From NCBI GenBank assembly GCA_030549335.1, contig JAUKPH010000017.1, positions 624,501 through 688,500 on the forward strand: a stretch of DNA of 64,000 nucleotides. The letters are read 5' to 3'. The notes below the pieces were generated by a model. The model did not search any database and was not told where the DNA came from. It saw only the letters and a program-made list of their open reading frames with translations. The stretch comes from Pontederia crassipes. Lineage: Eukaryota > Streptophyta > Magnoliopsida > Commelinales > Pontederiaceae. Below are positions 50,300-63,581 of the stretch, in pieces. A program made the translations under genes and the position numbers. Every line of letters starts with the position of its first letter. The stretch's first letter is position 1.

Positions 50300-51910
50300 T
50301 AAGGTATCTTGCTTTGAATAGAAATTGTTACCATATTATGCATTCAAATTTAACTACTTGGGCAATGTTGTTTGTTATTTTGTCTATCATCTTCACCAGG
50401 TTTACATGTACCTAGGATCAAGCAAGCAGGAAAATATTCCCTGTTATCTTGCTTGGTCTTGCCCTGTTTTCGAGATCCAAAGCTACTGAGTTATGCCGAG
50501 ATAGCATGTTTCAGATTGCATTCTGAAAGATTTACTAGTCTAGGGGCACCAAGGATGTTTGTTTCCAACCTGAAAGGGCTCCCGTTGTGCAAATAACTTT
50601 TTGGTTTGCCTATGTTAGTTGCCTGAAATATTTTGGTGAAACTTGTTGCCTCTTTTATCGAAGATATTTTTTGGATATTTGTCTGTATCCAATCAGGCAC
50701 CACCTGACCATCAGAACTTCTCTGTTTCAGTAATGACCGTCTGGGAAGCACATTTTATGATGTGTGCTCTACTAAAATAGTCATATGTGAGTTTTTGTTG
50801 TGGATTTTGTTTAAATTTTTGTGATTGCCTTGCAACGCCCTGTTTGGATTTTTTGTATTCATTTTCGACATCTGAAAATACTTAAGATATTTTTCAAATA
50901 CTGTCTTGGTTAAGTTTTTAATTTTTTTTTACAAACGTAAATTTCTTCTTAAGGTCTAACTCGAGTCATTACTTATTATGTAGCCCTCAAAACTATATTA
51001 ATAGAGTACTACATAATTATTATTAACAAAATTTTCACTAATTGACGCTTGCATAGTCTGACCAATAACTTGGGGATTCTAAAGAATTGAACCTACATAT
51101 TTTCTTTAACTACATTTTATCCCTAAACAAGTCAATGAATAAAAATGGAAGCCTTCTCACAACTCAGAAAAAAAAAACGTAGGTGAGATTTCCTTTTTTT
51201 TAGCGACCTGCTGGCTTCGTTTGGATTATTTTTAATTCATTAGAAAAATGTTAGTAAAACACTGTGACATTCTACGATTTTGTAAAAAATAGAGTATTTT
51301 TATCAATATGTCATGTTTTTTTTTCATTTTTGCTTTTATATTTCTTTGGAGAAAAATACGAGGAAGACAAGTGTGTGGTACGATGAATCATGCATCAATC
51401 TGACGGTCATGTGGCAACAGCAAATTCAAATAATAAGTTGGGTCGGTTGTGTTTGTAGCATAATTTTTTTTGGGTGCGTCAAAGTCTATGGAAGGATTCT
51501 AGGCGATTACTATTACGTATTTCTCTGTTCAAAATTAAAACTCATATGTATTTCTCTCTTCAAAATGGTGACTCCAACGATGATACAATTTCACCATTGT
51601 GCCATCAATTTTGGTTATGTTTACAGCATAATTGATTGTCACAGTGGAATTCTTTGATCTAACCCATTGATCCAACGTCAACATTCTTTTTTTTTTTTAA
51701 GTGGGGGCTGTCAAGGACTTTTTTTTAATGTTTATATACCGTTATGATATATCTAGATTAATTTAATTCATACAACTAATCGTATGCCCCGGGTTACCGC
51801 ATTGACTGGTAAACCCGCATGCCAATCTTAACTGAAAATTTATGTCATTTTTTTTAATTTGTTGTAATATTTTGAGAGAAACATTAGAAGACCTCAGTAG
51901 ATGCAATGTT
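50300..51910. other. Intergenic DNA
   Basis: No gene recognised. Two phrases typical of MITE starts, CCTGTTTGGATTTTTTG (50839) and CTTCGTTTGGATTATTT (51214), may be decayed ends. GGTTGTGTTTGTAGCATAATTTTT and nearby words are partly duplicated between 51440 and 51620. Confidence 0.35.
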
Positions 51911-51917
51911 GGAATCA

Positions 51918-52521
51918 ATGCTGTAAAATTCAATTCGGCCATTGACCCGGATTGATGGTCGGGTCGAGTTGAATAGGTCGGACTGGATTGAATCGAAAGA
52001 TCGGACCGTATCAAATCGATCGATCGCATTGAATGATATAAATTAATAAAAAATAAAATATGTTAAATAAATTTTCTTCGTATTCTTAATATCATTATAA
52101 GATGCATAATGAATAAATCAAAACATAATAAAGTAAAATAAAATAGTAGAATAACTCAAATAATATAATAAAGTAACTATCAATTAAATAATTATTATTT
52201 AAAAAAATGATAAAATTTTCATAATTATAAGTTAAAAAAATATTGGTGATATATTAATTTAAAAGAAGAAAATTTAAAAGATGAATTATATATATATATA
52301 AGTAATGTGTCCTAATTTTTTTTTAAAAAAATTCAAACTTATTTTTTATCTTGACCCGACCGAATCACTCAAACACGTTGAGTTTGCCGGTTGAACCTAA
52401 GTTTTGATCGAGTTTAATCGAATCAAAACGGATCAACCTCAAGGATAAATTTAAAATGATCCGCGGGCTATTTTCATGACCGGACACCGATTCAATTGGT
52501 CGGTCTGAATTTTACAGCACT
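51918..52521. mobile_element. Mutator-like MITE, TGCTGTAAAATTCA ends
   Basis: Inverted ends ATGCTGTAAAATTCA (left) and TGAATTTTACAGCAC (right) enclose arms rich in GGTCGG/GATTGAA words and an AT-rich centre. The flanks TTGGAATCA and GTTGAATTC are similar but not identical, so the target duplication is uncertain. It is organised like the 12955/36107 family with different terminal sequence. Confidence 0.6.
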
Positions 52522-52529
52522 AGTTGAAT

Positions 52530-54570
52530 TCACGTCATGTAACCAAGTCAATAGAGAAATCGAATCCCACACTACTAATTCACGTTAACCAATGTTGGCT
52601 ATTCTCTAATATTTAATCCCCATGTATTGTCAACTCCTAAACTTTTCACTTGATACAGTTTTGCTTTCGGGGATCGATCGAATGATGGAGACATGATAAA
52701 GTATGATTGATTAAATTCCCTGTTCATAATCTATGTGCATGATTGGCACGCTTACAAGTTAAAAGCATGATTTTTTAAGTTTGGAATAGTTACAAGTTTT
52801 ATCATAACTCCATAAATGGGTAAGTGGAATAATTCGGATGTGGCTTCTCTCTCCAACCTGATCGCTTTCCTTGCCGTCAAGGAAAGGACTCCCTGACACT
52901 GCATCTTTATCTGCATTGAATAAGATGACCTGTCAACTTATTTTTAGCATGGGCAAGTAATTATTTTGACTTTGATCGAACATTTCATTCCGCAAAGTCT
53001 TCCATGATATAATGTTGGGGTCTCCACTTCCCTCGAGCCCTTCAATGCCTACCCCTTCCATGATATATGGTTCTTACTCGATATTGCTGTGAGAGCTTTG
53101 ACTGCTACGAGGGAACCCACTTCAAAGTTGCACAAGATCTTTGTTGGAGTGAGCAGTCCATTCTCCCTCTGCCGGATTCTTATCAGAAATATTTCTTCGT
53201 TTAAATAGTAGTTCCGGTCGATTCGAAAACAGTAAAACACTACAAATCACGTGATCCATTTGTAATGTATTAACTCGGTTTGAAAAAGTTGCTGTTTAGT
53301 GATTAATTGCAGTCATGGGTATACATTAGCACAATATTCTCACGCTAGTAGTCTTTTTTTCCCCTCTAAAGAAAGCAGGAGAGAGTTATCTATTTAACAG
53401 ACAAACAAAATATATAGTCTTGAACGTAGCAATGAACAATATTGATACAATCCCTGTATTCCCAATAGAAAATATTAATTCAAACGCTATCGGCAATTTG
53501 TTGCTTCGTTTGAATTCAGTATTGGTTTCTTTAACCGTTGCAGGCTGCAACAGCTATATTCTGGCAACTTTTAAAAATATTTTTGCATGTACATATGGTG
53601 TCAAATTATCTTAAGCATGAAAGTACACAGTGCGCCAACTAGAAGGAACATGGAAATTACTTGATATTGAATCTGTCGTTGCTAATTAAAGTTGTGTTTC
53701 CCGTCAGAATGGAAGAGTACAAAGTGATCATAAAGGTTATTCACCTCTCCCTCCCGAGGTCCCAACTACAATCCAAATTCCCGTGAATCATGAATCCAGT
53801 TACTTCCTTTTCTTTATTCTTAGTTACACAAGAGTCAAATGTTTCTTTATTTTCTTCTACGTTGTTCCTGTTGCATAATAAGTAACTCAATCGTCTGTTC
53901 TGCAACAGAAATAACAATAGACGTATGATGTTCTTGTTGATGGCAGTGAAACCATCCAACGAGTAGTCCAAATGCTACGCTCCACTGAATCTGAAACTTT
54001 ACCACCAGGACGACAACTTGTACAGCTTATCAGACCACCCTATTTGCCTCCCCTTTTCCTTCAATTTTTTCTTCATTTTCTTTTTTTACTGCATCCCAAT
54101 CGGAAACGGACGATTCACGAAGCTTGTCAGGCCATCTGCAACCAGCCACAACGTAGCCGTTTAAGCACGAGAGTCAAATGGAGTTACAGCTTTGCGTTTT
54201 GTTGGATGCATGGCCACCATCAGCTCTCATGTCATGCTCCTAATCCCCCTCATCAGTCACTGCCACAGCATCTCCAACAGCCCTGATCTGATCACATTTA
54301 CTCCAACACTCCGAAAAACTGAGACCATGTGAGAATAACAAGTAATGATAAGCAGGGCACTGATCAACTAAAGACATCACAGACTTTTAGCTGCAGCAGC
54401 GCCTGCTCCTGCTGCTGCGGCACTTCCAGGGAGGCCTCCATGCTGTGACAACACATAATTTTTGTTTTATTCTGTCTTCTTTTTCTTTACCACAAGTCTG
54501 TAGCTCTCCTCAATCTGCCTGCGTGGGGGAGGGCGAAGTAATTTTCACGGGTCTTGGTAAAGGACAGATA
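52530..54570. other. Region without a supported gene
   Basis: No family recognised. A short minus-strand open block at about 54373-54433, preceded by a CACAG acceptor and rich in Ala/Gly, could be the last exon of a lost or unseen gene; this is weak. Confidence 0.3.
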
Positions 54571-55366
54571 GGTTGTGTTTGGATCCGTTCTTGGTAGTGA
54601 GAACTGATCGACTAGAGAACTGATGGATTAGATAGAAAAATTATAAATTGGCATTTGGATGAAAAATATAATTGAAAATTAAAAAGTTAATTAGATAAAT
54701 AAGTTTTAACGGATGTTTGAATAAAAAATAAGAATTAAAGGAATAAATTTATTTTTATAATATAAAAAATATTATATTAGAAAAATATTATAATTTATTA
54801 TTATTTAAATAATGTACAAAAGTAGTTTAGTGAATAATATTAACAGTAAACATTAATTAATAATATTTTACAAATTAAAACATAATAAATAATTAAGAAA
54901 ATAATTATTTAATATTAGATTAAAATATTTATTTTACGAGCTGATTACGTATTAATAAATAATAATTATACATATGCTAAGTAAACTATTGTGAATATAT
55001 AATTATATATTATTATAATATATACTAACTAAACTATTATAAATAATTAATAAATAAATTATTATTACATATAAATAAATTTATATCTAATAATCTACTG
55101 ATAATATATTAATGAATAAATAATTATATATAACATGTAATATATAATATATAATAAAAAAATATATTATTACATATACCAAGGTCATGTGAAAAAAAGA
55201 TCGAGGCAAGAACTTTCCAACCTAAATGGTAAGAACTTGAAAGTTAAGAACTTATTTTCGAGAATTTGTCATTGACTAGAACTAATATTCTGGTCCATGG
55301 GAACTTTGCCGAGTGTTTGTTAGAATTTTTCTTAGTTATGCATTGAAGTTATCATCCAAATGGGCC
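54571..55366. mobile_element. MITE with GTTTGGAT-type ends
   Basis: The left end GGTTGTGTTTGGAT and the right end ATCCAAATGGGCC are imperfect inverted repeats of the GGnnnnTTTGGAT type common in plant MITEs. The inner 600 bp are very AT-rich with GAGAACT/AAGTTCTT words near the ends. A TTA at the right flank hints at a PIF/Harbinger-like insertion. Confidence 0.5.
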
Positions 55367-55488
55367 GTTAAAGATCTTTTTTCCCTAAACTACTCTGCTC
55401 GAACTGATATGATTCTTTCTTAATTACGAGATTAACGGATACAAGTTTCAATAAATAAATAAATAAATAAATATATATATATATATAT

Positions 55489-56260
55489 GGGGGATTAGGT
55501 GAAACTTGGTGCAACGTTTTATCCTGGACTATCCATTTTACATCTATGATCAAATCAAAGCAATCTCTTTCTCTCTTCTCTGATCTCCTCTCCACCTCCC
55601 CACTGAGCTGTCACCGACCCACCTCTGCAACCTTCGAGTGCCGCTGTCATCGTCAACTCACCTATGCAACCTCTGAGCGCCCTCATCGTCGCCGACACTC
55701 CAACCCCATTCCTGCAATCTCATCTAAGTTCACCACCCGCAAGCGCCCCCCGCAATCCTCTCCAAGCAGACAACATCAATCAAACAATCACCAACAACCT
55801 CTGACATTCTCGTGTGTTGCCGATTGCCTCCTCCTCTTCTTCGATCATTGTCGTTGTCGAGCACGGATTCCACAGACGCACCCATCCTCAATCCCTGCGA
55901 GCTGCACATCGATCGTTGACTGCCGAACTAGATTTGCCATTGAAGAACCCACCACGCTTACCGCTGCCGCCGACGCGATCACCTCCTCCTCTTCTTCAAT
56001 CGTCACCATCGTCGAGCATGGATCCGGCCAACGTGCCCATCCCCACCCCCTGTGAGCCCGCGTGTCGATTGTCGATCGCCCAACTAGATCTGTCGTCGTC
56101 GAGCCCTTGTCGAGCATTGCATCGTCCACCGCCACCGATAAGGGAAGAAACAAAAGGAAGCTCCAATACCCTACTCTAAGAGATGTAATTTGAGCCATCC
56201 ATTGCCAATAGCTCATATGTAGATGTTGCACCAAGTTTCGTGTGAGGGGTGTTGCGCCCC
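55489..56260. mobile_element. TIR element in (AT)n flanks with GC-rich interior
   Basis: GAAACTTGGTGCAAC near the left end (55501-55515) is mirrored at 56225-56239, and both sides carry 'GGAT..CCATT..TACATCT' in register. The element lies between AT microsatellites on both sides. The interior (55560-56160) is GC-rich and pyrimidine-biased, with CACCGCC/TCGTCGTC words, unlike the other MITEs here. It could hold a captured gene fragment, but I cannot name one. Confidence 0.55.
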
Positions 56261-56909
56261 ATTAATTCATATATATATATAATTCATCTTGTGAGCACTC
56301 ATCTTATTTTCTAAGGGATGCTGAGCGTATTTAATCTACTAATTAATAGTTTAAAATAGGGGTGTTCACCGGGTCGGGTCGACCCGGTGAACCCGACAAT
56401 CCGACCCGACCCGACCTAGTTTGGATCGGGTCGGATCTTGGTCGGGTCGGACCCGACCCGACCCGAACCCAACCCGATGAGGGTTCGGGTCGGGTACGGG
56501 TTGGGAAATCCCAACCCGAGTCGACCCGACCCGACCCGATGACCCGACCTTTATTATTATTTTTTAATTTTTTTTTACTTTTTTTATTTATTTTTAATCA
56601 TATAGTTGATTTAAAATAGTAAAAATATTAAAATAAAATATTTTAATTATGAAAATAATGCTCAAATATTCAAAAAAGCATATTTTATATTTTATAATAA
56701 TTATTAATTATTTTTTGTATTAAAATAAATATAAAAAAGTAAGACAAAAAATTAAAAAAAAAAGAAAAAAAAGAGTGGTCGGGTGACCCGACCACCCGAC
56801 CCGACCCAACCCGACCCGAATCGGGTCGGGTTGGGTCGGATTTTCTGCCCCCAAGTTGGTCGGGTTGGGTCGGATTTGTTCACGGGTCGGGTCCAACCCG
56901 ACCCGTGAA

Positions 56910-59900
56910 TGTCCCGGGGGCTTCTCCCCGGGGCACGTCGAGTTATCTTATCATGTATTTTCCTTTTCAACTCACTTTTGTACTTAGTTTATTTTCTAAG
57001 TGTGATGGTGGCAGTTTTGTAATTTGCACTCCAGAAAAGTGCACCCCCGGAGATGGTCCTCCACATCACACGTCGCAATTCTACCACCCGAAACGGTGGT
57101 ATAGTAGGGGAGACCCGCTAGTCCTCCCCCGAAGCGTTGTAATCATTCCTATTTACTCAACAAAGATTTCAAGCTTCCCTAAATCTAGCATCGTGCCTCA
57201 AGCGTGGGGTGGCAACCCACAAAAGAGCGTCCCAAAGCGTCCCAAGCGATCGAGCGTTACGCCGAGGTGCCCGTTTGTTCACAAACGCCTCCACCGAAGA
57301 AGCGTCCGCTCGGGACCGTGCGTCCCAAAAGTTGTGGCATACAAAAAGTGGCATAAGCAAGCTTCCGCAAAGCGCTCAAAAGAGCTTGCCTAGACGTTGG
57401 GCACGTCTAGGCGCCGCACGGGTCGGTCGAGCGAAAAACGACCCCGTGACAAGTTGGTATCAGAGCAGCGTTTCTGGGACCGCTCAAGTTGGCGTTCGGC
57501 GATCAAGGTGAAATGACGTCGAACTCGGAGATGACGAATGAACACGTTGCACCGGAGAAGGGCCGCCAGGATCGAGGGCGCGCCCGCTCGAAGGACACCC
57601 TGTCCGCCTTCGAGCAACGCCTCGGCCAATTCCAATTGGACGTGGGCGAGATGCAAGACCAACTCGCAACGCACGAGCGGGAGTTGGAGAGGACCATGGA
57701 TCTTGCCACGGTGCGGGAAGAGATGGCGCCGTTGTATACGCGTCTCGAGTCCATGGAAGCGACAATCATGGACATGCGGGAGACCTTGGACAATGGTCTC
57801 TCAAACATGCGGTTCGAAATGGAGCAAGAGTTCCAGACCTTCCGGGAGGAGCTCAAGCGACGTTATGGAGACGGGCGGCGCCCCGAGGCGCCCGCCCCGC
57901 ATGAGGCGAGAATTGATGTGCCAAAGCCGAGGCCCTACAAAGGCGAGCGGTCGGCAAGGGAGATCAACGACTTCCTGTGGAACGTCCGAAGGTACATGGA
58001 GGCCTTGGACGTGATGTCCGAAGTAAGGATGGTGAAGACCGCATCCTTCTACTTACAAGATGCGGCAAGTCTATGGTGGCGGTGCCATTGCGACGATGTG
58101 GAGCGTGGCATTGTGGGTCCCATTGAGAAGTTGGACGACTTTAAGAGGCAGCTTATCAACTACTTCTGCCCTGCCAAGTCGGGACTGGAGGCCAAGATTG
58201 CGTTGTTCAACATTTGCCAGAAGGGTACGTTGAAGGAGTACGTGAAAGAGTTCACCGAGCTCCGCCTACAGAACTCCCAAGTGGACGAAGACACGTTGTT
58301 GGCGGTCTTCGTGAAGGGTTTGAAGCCATGGGCTAGGACGGAGTTGGAGCGACGAGATTGCCCCAACCTCCGCTCGCTAGTCGCCGCTGCTGAATCGCTC
58401 GTGGAGTACGCCAAAGCGAGCACTCCACCACCAAAGCCCTCGGGCAAGGGCAATGGTGTGGGAGAGAAGTCCAAGTCACAAGGAGGCAAGCCGCACTATC
58501 AGGACAAAGGCAAGGGACACCAAGACGGGAAGTCCAACAATGGAAGATTCAAAAGGGACGGAAAGCCGCCAAAGCCTTGCTACATTTGCAAGGGTCCTCA
58601 TTGGACGAGCGATTGTCCGCAAAAGGCGACAGTCAACGCAATGTATTGCCCCGACGAGAAGGAAAAAGAGAAGGAGGAGGCGTGTCTCAGCTCGATGCAC
58701 GTCCTCAGCGCCATCAACGCCTCGAAGGGTCCTTCATCGGCTGCGCGACTTTATGCGGATATCGAGTTGAACGGGCAAGTCTTCAACGCCCTCATTGACA
58801 CGGGAGCATCGGAGTTGTTCGTGTCAGAAGTGGCCGCCAAGAAGCTAAAGCTGCCACTCCAGAAGACTAACGCCACGTTCAAGACGGTGAACGCGAAGTC
58901 TATCTCGACCACAGGAATTTCTCCTGGAGTGAAGGTTCGCATCGGCAAGTGGTCGGGAAGCTTTGACGTGACAGTGGCACCAGTGGATGACTACGAAGTG
59001 GTGGCGGGCATCTATTTTCTGCGACACATTGCTGCATGTGTCATCCCGCTCACAAATTCGATGGTTATCTTCGATCCCAAGGGACCTTACAACGTCCCTG
59101 TGAGGTCAGGCGGAGACCTCAAACAGAAGACCCTCTCCGCCATGCAAGTGGCGAAGGGGTTGCGCAAACAGGAGCACACCTTCCTGGCGACCGTCATCTT
59201 GGAAGATCCGGGGCCCTCCACTCCAACACCTCCCAAAGTCCTTGAAACCCTTGAGGATTTTGCGGACGTCATGCCCCCGGAACTCCCAAAGCGGTTGCCT
59301 CCGAAGCGTGAAGTGGACCATGTCATCGACTTGGTCCCAGGATCTAAAGCCCCACATGGAGTCCCTTATCGGCTCGCCCCTCCGAAACTCGCAGAACTCC
59401 GTAAGCAACTCACCGAACTATTGGATGCAGGATATGTTCGGCCTTCAAAATCTTCATATGGCGCCCCGGTTCTCTTCCAGAAGAAGCATGACGATTCCCT
59501 CCGGATGTGCATCGACTACCGGGCACTCAACAAGCTTACGGTGAAGAACAAGTACCCCATCCCCTTGGTGGCGGATTTGTTCGACCAACTTGGCGGCGCA
59601 AGATGGTTTACCAAGTTGGACCTTCGTTCGGGCTATTGGCAAGTCCGAATCGCGGAGGAGGATGTGCAGAAGACGGCGTGCGTCACAAGATACGGCTCCT
59701 ACGAGTTCCTCGTGATGCCATTCGGCCTCACCAATGCCCCGGCGACCTTCTGCACTCTCATGAATAAGGTATTGCAGCCATTCCTTGACAGGTTCGTGGT
59801 TGTGTACCTCGACGACATCATGATCTACAGCCGCACCTTGGAGGAGCATATTGAGCACATTCGACAAGTGTTCGAGGTGTTGCGGCAGAACGAGCTCTAC

Positions 59901-62619
59901 GTCAAGCGAGAGAAGTGTGCCTTCGCTCAAACGGAAGTACACTTCTTGGGACATGTCGTCGGAAGTGGGAAGTTGAAGATGGATGGCGCGAAGATTCGGG
60001 CCATCGTGGAGTGGGAACCGCCCAAGCGGATTCCTGACATGCGTTCGTTCCTTGGCCTGACGAACTACTATAGGCGGTTCGTCAAGGGGTATTCACATGT
60101 GACGACCCCTTTGACGAATCTCCTCCGGAAGAATGTAAAGTGGGAGTGGACGCCGACATGCCAGGAAGCGTTCGACACCCTCGAGAGGGCCATGACGGAG
60201 GAACCGGTGCTCGTCCTGCCAGACCACACCAAGTCCTACGAGGTACAGACAGATGCTTCTGACTATGCCATTGGAGGAGTTCTTATGCAGGAAGGACATC
60301 CCGTGGCGTTCGAGAGTCGCAAACTCAACGACACGGAGCGGCGCTACGCCGTTCAGGAGAAGGAGATTACCGCGGTGATTCACTGCCTTAGAACATGGCG
60401 GCACTACCTTCTCGGGTCGCGATTTCACATCAAGACGGACAACGTCGCGACAAGTTACTTCGAGACACAGAAGAAGCTCTCGCCGAAGCAAGCAAGATGG
60501 CAAGATTTCATGGCAGAATTCGACTATGTCCTGGAGTACAAACCTGGCAAGACGAATGTCGTTGCCGACGCCCTCAGCCGACGTGCGGAATTGGCGGCCA
60601 TGAGCTCCTCTCAGGCCGACCTCGTCGAGAGGATCAAGAAGGGATTGGAGTCAGATCCCACGGCAAAGAACTTGTTCGAGCAAGCGAAGGAGGGCAAGAC
60701 ACGCCGCTTTTGGGTGGAAGATGGGCTGATCTTCACCAAGGAACGTCGCATATACGTTCCACTCTTCGACAACTTGCGGCGCACTATCATGCAAGAGTGC
60801 CATGACTCAAAGTGGGCGGGACATCCGGGCATCCGCCGCACTTTGGCACTCATCAAAGACAACTACTTCTGGCCAAGGATGGAGGACGACATTGAAGCCT
60901 TCGTGAAGACCTGCCTTGTTTGCCAGCAAGACAAGAATCTCAATCAAGCGCCCTGCGGACTCCTGGAACCCCTGCCTATCCCAGAGCGTCCATGGAAGGA
61001 TGTCTCCATGGACTTCATCACGGGCCTGCCCAAGTCTGAAGGAGCAGGTACCATCATGGTGGTCGTCGATCGGTTCTCCAAGTATGCCATCTTCGCCGCA
61101 GGCTCCGCAAGTTGTCCTGCTACTGAAGCTGCGGAGTTATTCATGAAGCATGTAGTGAAGTATTGGGGCCTACCACAAAGCATCGTCAGCGATCGGGATG
61201 GGCGATTCGTTGGCAACTTCTGGAAGGAATTGTTCAAGATGATGGGCTCCAACCTGCATTTCTCGACATCACTTCATCCTCAAACCGACGGCCAGACTGA
61301 GAGGGTGAACTGTATTCTGGAGATCTACTTGCGGCACTATGTGAGTGCCAATCAGAAGGACTGGGCGAAGCTACTCGACATCGCGCAATTCTCCTACAAC
61401 CTACAACGAAGCGAGTCGACCAATCGGAGTCCCTTCGAGATAGTGACGGGGCAGCAACCTCTGACGCCCCAGGCCGTCGCCACTTCTTATGGTGGCAAAG
61501 TCCCCGCCGCTCACCGCATGGCGAGGGAATGGCATGAGCAGAACGACATGGCGAGAGCATGTTTGCACAAGGCATCGAAGCGCATGAAGAAGTGGGCGGA
61601 CACCGCCCGACGGGACGTCAACTTTGAAGTCGGAGACTTGGTCCTGGTGAAGCTGGTCCAACATCTTCGGCTAAGTGGGAAGAATCTGCACAAGGGCCTC
61701 GTTAGGCATTACGAGGGCCCCTTCAAGATCCTGAAGAAGGTAGGCAAGGTGGCCTACAAGTTGGAGCTCCCGCCTCAGATGCAACAACACCCCGTCTTCC
61801 ATGTCAGCCTGCTCAAGCCCTTCGTTGAAGACACTGAAGATCCCGGGCATGGGGTTTCAGACCGCGCCCCGCCGGCCATCCGTCAGCAGTTTACTGATCA
61901 AGTTGAAGAAGTACTCGCCGTCCGCACGAAGAATCGGAAGGAGTACCTTGTTCGATGGAGCGGAAGACCGGACGCCGACACAAGTTGGGAGACAGCCGAA
62001 GATTTGTGGCAGTTCAAGCAGAAGATTGAAGAATTCCAAGCCACAGCTCCAGGGACGTCGCTGACTTGAGTGGGGGAGAATGTCCCGGGGGCTTCTCCCC
62101 GGGGCACGTCGAGTTATCTTATCATGTATTTTCCTTTTCAACTCACTTTTGTACTTAGTTTATTTTCTAAGTGTGATGGTGGCAGTTTTGTAATTTGCAC
62201 TCCAGAAAAGTGCACCCCCGGAGATGGTCCTCCACATCACACGTCGCAATTCTACCACCCGAAACGGTGGTATAGTAGGGGAGACCCGCTAGTCCTCCCC
62301 CGAAGCGTTGTAATCATTCCTATTTACTCAACAAAGATTTCAAGCTTCCCTAAATCTAACATCGTGCCTCAAGCGTGTGGCAACCCACAAAAGAGCGTCC
62401 CAAAGCGTCCCAAGCGATCGAGCGTTACGCCGAGGTGCCCGTTTGTTCACAAACGCCTCCACCGAAGAAGCGTCCGCTCGGGACCGTGCGTCCCAAAAGT
62501 TGTGGCATACAAAAAGTGGCATAAGCAAGCTTCCGCAAAGCGCTCAAAAGAGCTTGCCTAAACGTTGGGCACGTCTAGACGCCGCACGGGTCGGTCGAGC
62601 GAAAAACGACCCCGTGACA
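56910..62619 (+). mobile_element. Chromovirus (Ty3/gypsy), young, looks whole
   Basis: LTRs at 56910-57451 and 62081-62619, starting TGTCCCGG and ending CGTGACA, flanked by TGAA (56906-56909 and 62620-62623). A primer-binding site TGGTATCAGAGC for initiator tRNA-Met is at 57455-57466, and a purine tract AGTGGGGGAGAA precedes the 3' LTR. One long gag-pol frame lies between them. By eye the LTRs differ by three substitutions and one 3-nt indel in about 540 bp, so the insertion is probably a few hundred thousand years old or less. The clade within chromoviruses (Reina, Galadriel or other) is not settled. Confidence 0.92.
57513..62069 (+). CDS. Chromovirus gag-pol polyprotein
   Basis: One uninterrupted frame of about 1518 aa from the first in-frame ATG. 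Parts in order: a coiled-coil-rich gag start; gag core (about 140-260) with [11 protein letters not shown]; zinc knuckle [13 protein letters not shown]; aspartic protease ALIDTGAS; reverse transcriptase with [15 protein letters not shown] and YLDDIMIYS; RNase H with [10 protein letters not shown]; integrase with its HHCC finger and the DFITGLP and DRFSKYA blocks; and a C-terminal chromodomain (VEEVLAVR...EYLVRWSG...TSWE). The chromodomain defines the chromovirus group and is known to guide integration to marked chromatin. The stop lies just before the 3' LTR. Confidence 0.93.
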   Translation: MTSNSEMTNEHVAPEKGRQDRGRARSKDTLSAFEQRLGQFQLDVGEMQDQLATHERELERTMDLATVREEMAPLYTRLESMEATIMDMRETLDNGLSNMRFEMEQEFQTFREELKRRYGDGRRPEAPAPHEARIDVPKPRPYKGERSAREINDFLWNVRRYMEALDVMSEVRMVKTASFYLQDAASLWWRCHCDDVERGIVGPIEKLDDFKRQLINYFCPAKSGLEAKIALFNICQKGTLKEYVKEFTELRLQNSQVDEDTLLAVFVKGLKPWARTELERRDCPNLRSLVAAAESLVEYAKASTPPPKPSGKGNGVGEKSKSQGGKPHYQDKGKGHQDGKSNNGRFKRDGKPPKPCYICKGPHWTSDCPQKATVNAMYCPDEKEKEKEEACLSSMHVLSAINASKGPSSAARLYADIELNGQVFNALIDTGASELFVSEVAAKKLKLPLQKTNATFKTVNAKSISTTGISPGVKVRIGKWSGSFDVTVAPVDDYEVVAGIYFLRHIAACVIPLTNSMVIFDPKGPYNVPVRSGGDLKQKTLSAMQVAKGLRKQEHTFLATVILEDPGPSTPTPPKVLETLEDFADVMPPELPKRLPPKREVDHVIDLVPGSKAPHGVPYRLAPPKLAELRKQLTELLDAGYVRPSKSSYGAPVLFQKKHDDSLRMCIDYRALNKLTVKNKYPIPLVADLFDQLGGARWFTKLDLRSGYWQVRIAEEDVQKTACVTRYGSYEFLVMPFGLTNAPATFCTLMNKVLQPFLDRFVVVYLDDIMIYSRTLEEHIEHIRQVFEVLRQNELYVKREKCAFAQTEVHFLGHVVGSGKLKMDGAKIRAIVEWEPPKRIPDMRSFLGLTNYYRRFVKGYSHVTTPLTNLLRKNVKWEWTPTCQEAFDTLERAMTEEPVLVLPDHTKSYEVQTDASDYAIGGVLMQEGHPVAFESRKLNDTERRYAVQEKEITAVIHCLRTWRHYLLGSRFHIKTDNVATSYFETQKKLSPKQARWQDFMAEFDYVLEYKPGKTNVVADALSRRAELAAMSSSQADLVERIKKGLESDPTAKNLFEQAKEGKTRRFWVEDGLIFTKERRIYVPLFDNLRRTIMQECHDSKWAGHPGIRRTLALIKDNYFWPRMEDDIEAFVKTCLVCQQDKNLNQAPCGLLEPLPIPERPWKDVSMDFITGLPKSEGAGTIMVVVDRFSKYAIFAAGSASCPATEAAELFMKHVVKYWGLPQSIVSDRDGRFVGNFWKELFKMMGSNLHFSTSLHPQTDGQTERVNCILEIYLRHYVSANQKDWAKLLDIAQFSYNLQRSESTNRSPFEIVTGQQPLTPQAVATSYGGKVPAAHRMAREWHEQNDMARACLHKASKRMKKWADTARRDVNFEVGDLVLVKLVQHLRLSGKNLHKGLVRHYEGPFKILKKVGKVAYKLELPPQMQQHPVFHVSLLKPFVEDTEDPGHGVSDRAPPAIRQQFTDQVEEVLAVRTKNRKEYLVRWSGRPDADTSWETAEDLWQFKQKIEEFQATAPGTSLT

Positions 62620-62639
62620 TGAACACCCCTAATTTAAAT

Positions 62640-63443
62640 GATAAATGATTAAAATTCATCATTTAAATATATTATTTATTTGAATCATTCATTTATGACT
62701 CAAATTTTTTGGTACGTAATATTTTTATTAACTATGAAAAATAATAATGCGTCAAACCCATCGAGACGTCATGACCTCTCCACTTACACACCACCCATTA
62801 TTATCAAAAGAAACAAATAATGGATCCCCCACTGTCCTCCTTTCTTGTCCAACAATGTCTTCTTATTTTTGGCTCATTTCTGTAGTGCAAGAATAAATTT
62901 ACTCTCAAATCACAAGACCAACCACTCACCAAGCAAGCAATCTCACTTAGTTAAGTATTGTGGTTTACCAATTTTTCGATGCAAATTAACAAACTTAACT
63001 TGAAAATTAAAATGTTTCCAAAAGGCTTCTATAATTAAACTCGATTACAATATTAAAAAACGTGTATCCGCTTCTAAACTTTAATCACGTCAATAATTTG
63101 TCGAAATTAACTTGCATCATAATCCAACAACTGGATCATTTAATGCTGCGCGCCATGAACAGTTCAGGGGAAGTGCCCTCCCGTTAGTTATAAATCGGAA
63201 TCTGCGATAGATCGGAATCGGGAACAAGATCCGCTGCTCGCCGACGAACGGCGAGAGATCGAACGTTTCCATCGGACAGCGCAACACGTACGCCGACATG
63301 TTCGTGGTTGTGGGGACCACCGACAAATGCGTCCACACCGAAATCCGACATAACTTTTTAGGACGAAACTGCCATCGTGCTGCGCGTCTTCTTTTTGTCG
63401 GTATTGCCACTGATTCGGTGTCATTTGCGTACTTTGGCTTCAT
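62640..63443. other. Intergenic DNA and promoter region of the right-edge gene
   Basis: AT-rich DNA with no gene, turning GC-richer after about 63140 towards the gene at 63582. Open frames between 63117 and 63711 on both strands are by-products. Confidence 0.4.
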
Positions 63444-63451
63444 TATATTTA
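63444..63451 (+). promoter_or_regulatory. Possible TATA box of the right-edge gene
   Basis: TATATTTA lies about 138 bp upstream of the ATG at 63582, allowing a 5' UTR of roughly 105 nt. Confidence 0.4.
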
Positions 63452-63581
63452 TCGCTTCATCTACGCCGGCCTCACGCATCGTTTCACTACGCGAAGCTCG
63501 CAGTTCGCTCTCTTCGCTCTTCGATTCGTTCACCACTCTTTTCGCCTGCGGATTTGAGCGTGGAGGTCTCCGAGAGCGGCA

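Larger units (their letters stand above)
56357..62631. mobile_element. hAT-type MITE split by a chromovirus insertion
   Basis: The left part (56357-56909) begins TAGGGGTGTTCACCGGG and is full of GGGTCG/CGACCC; the right terminal piece (62620-62631) is TGAACACCCCTA. Without the 5.7-kb insert and one copy of its duplication, the MITE would be about 560 bp, like the 537-bp copy at 38173. Outer flanks GTTTAAAA (56349-56356) and ATTTAAAT (62632-62639) match at 6 of 8, fitting an old hAT duplication. Confidence 0.75.

Noticed and set aside
54373-54433. Ala/Gly-rich terminal-exon-like block on the minus strand
   Set aside because: A single acceptor and a short low-complexity tail are too little evidence for a gene.
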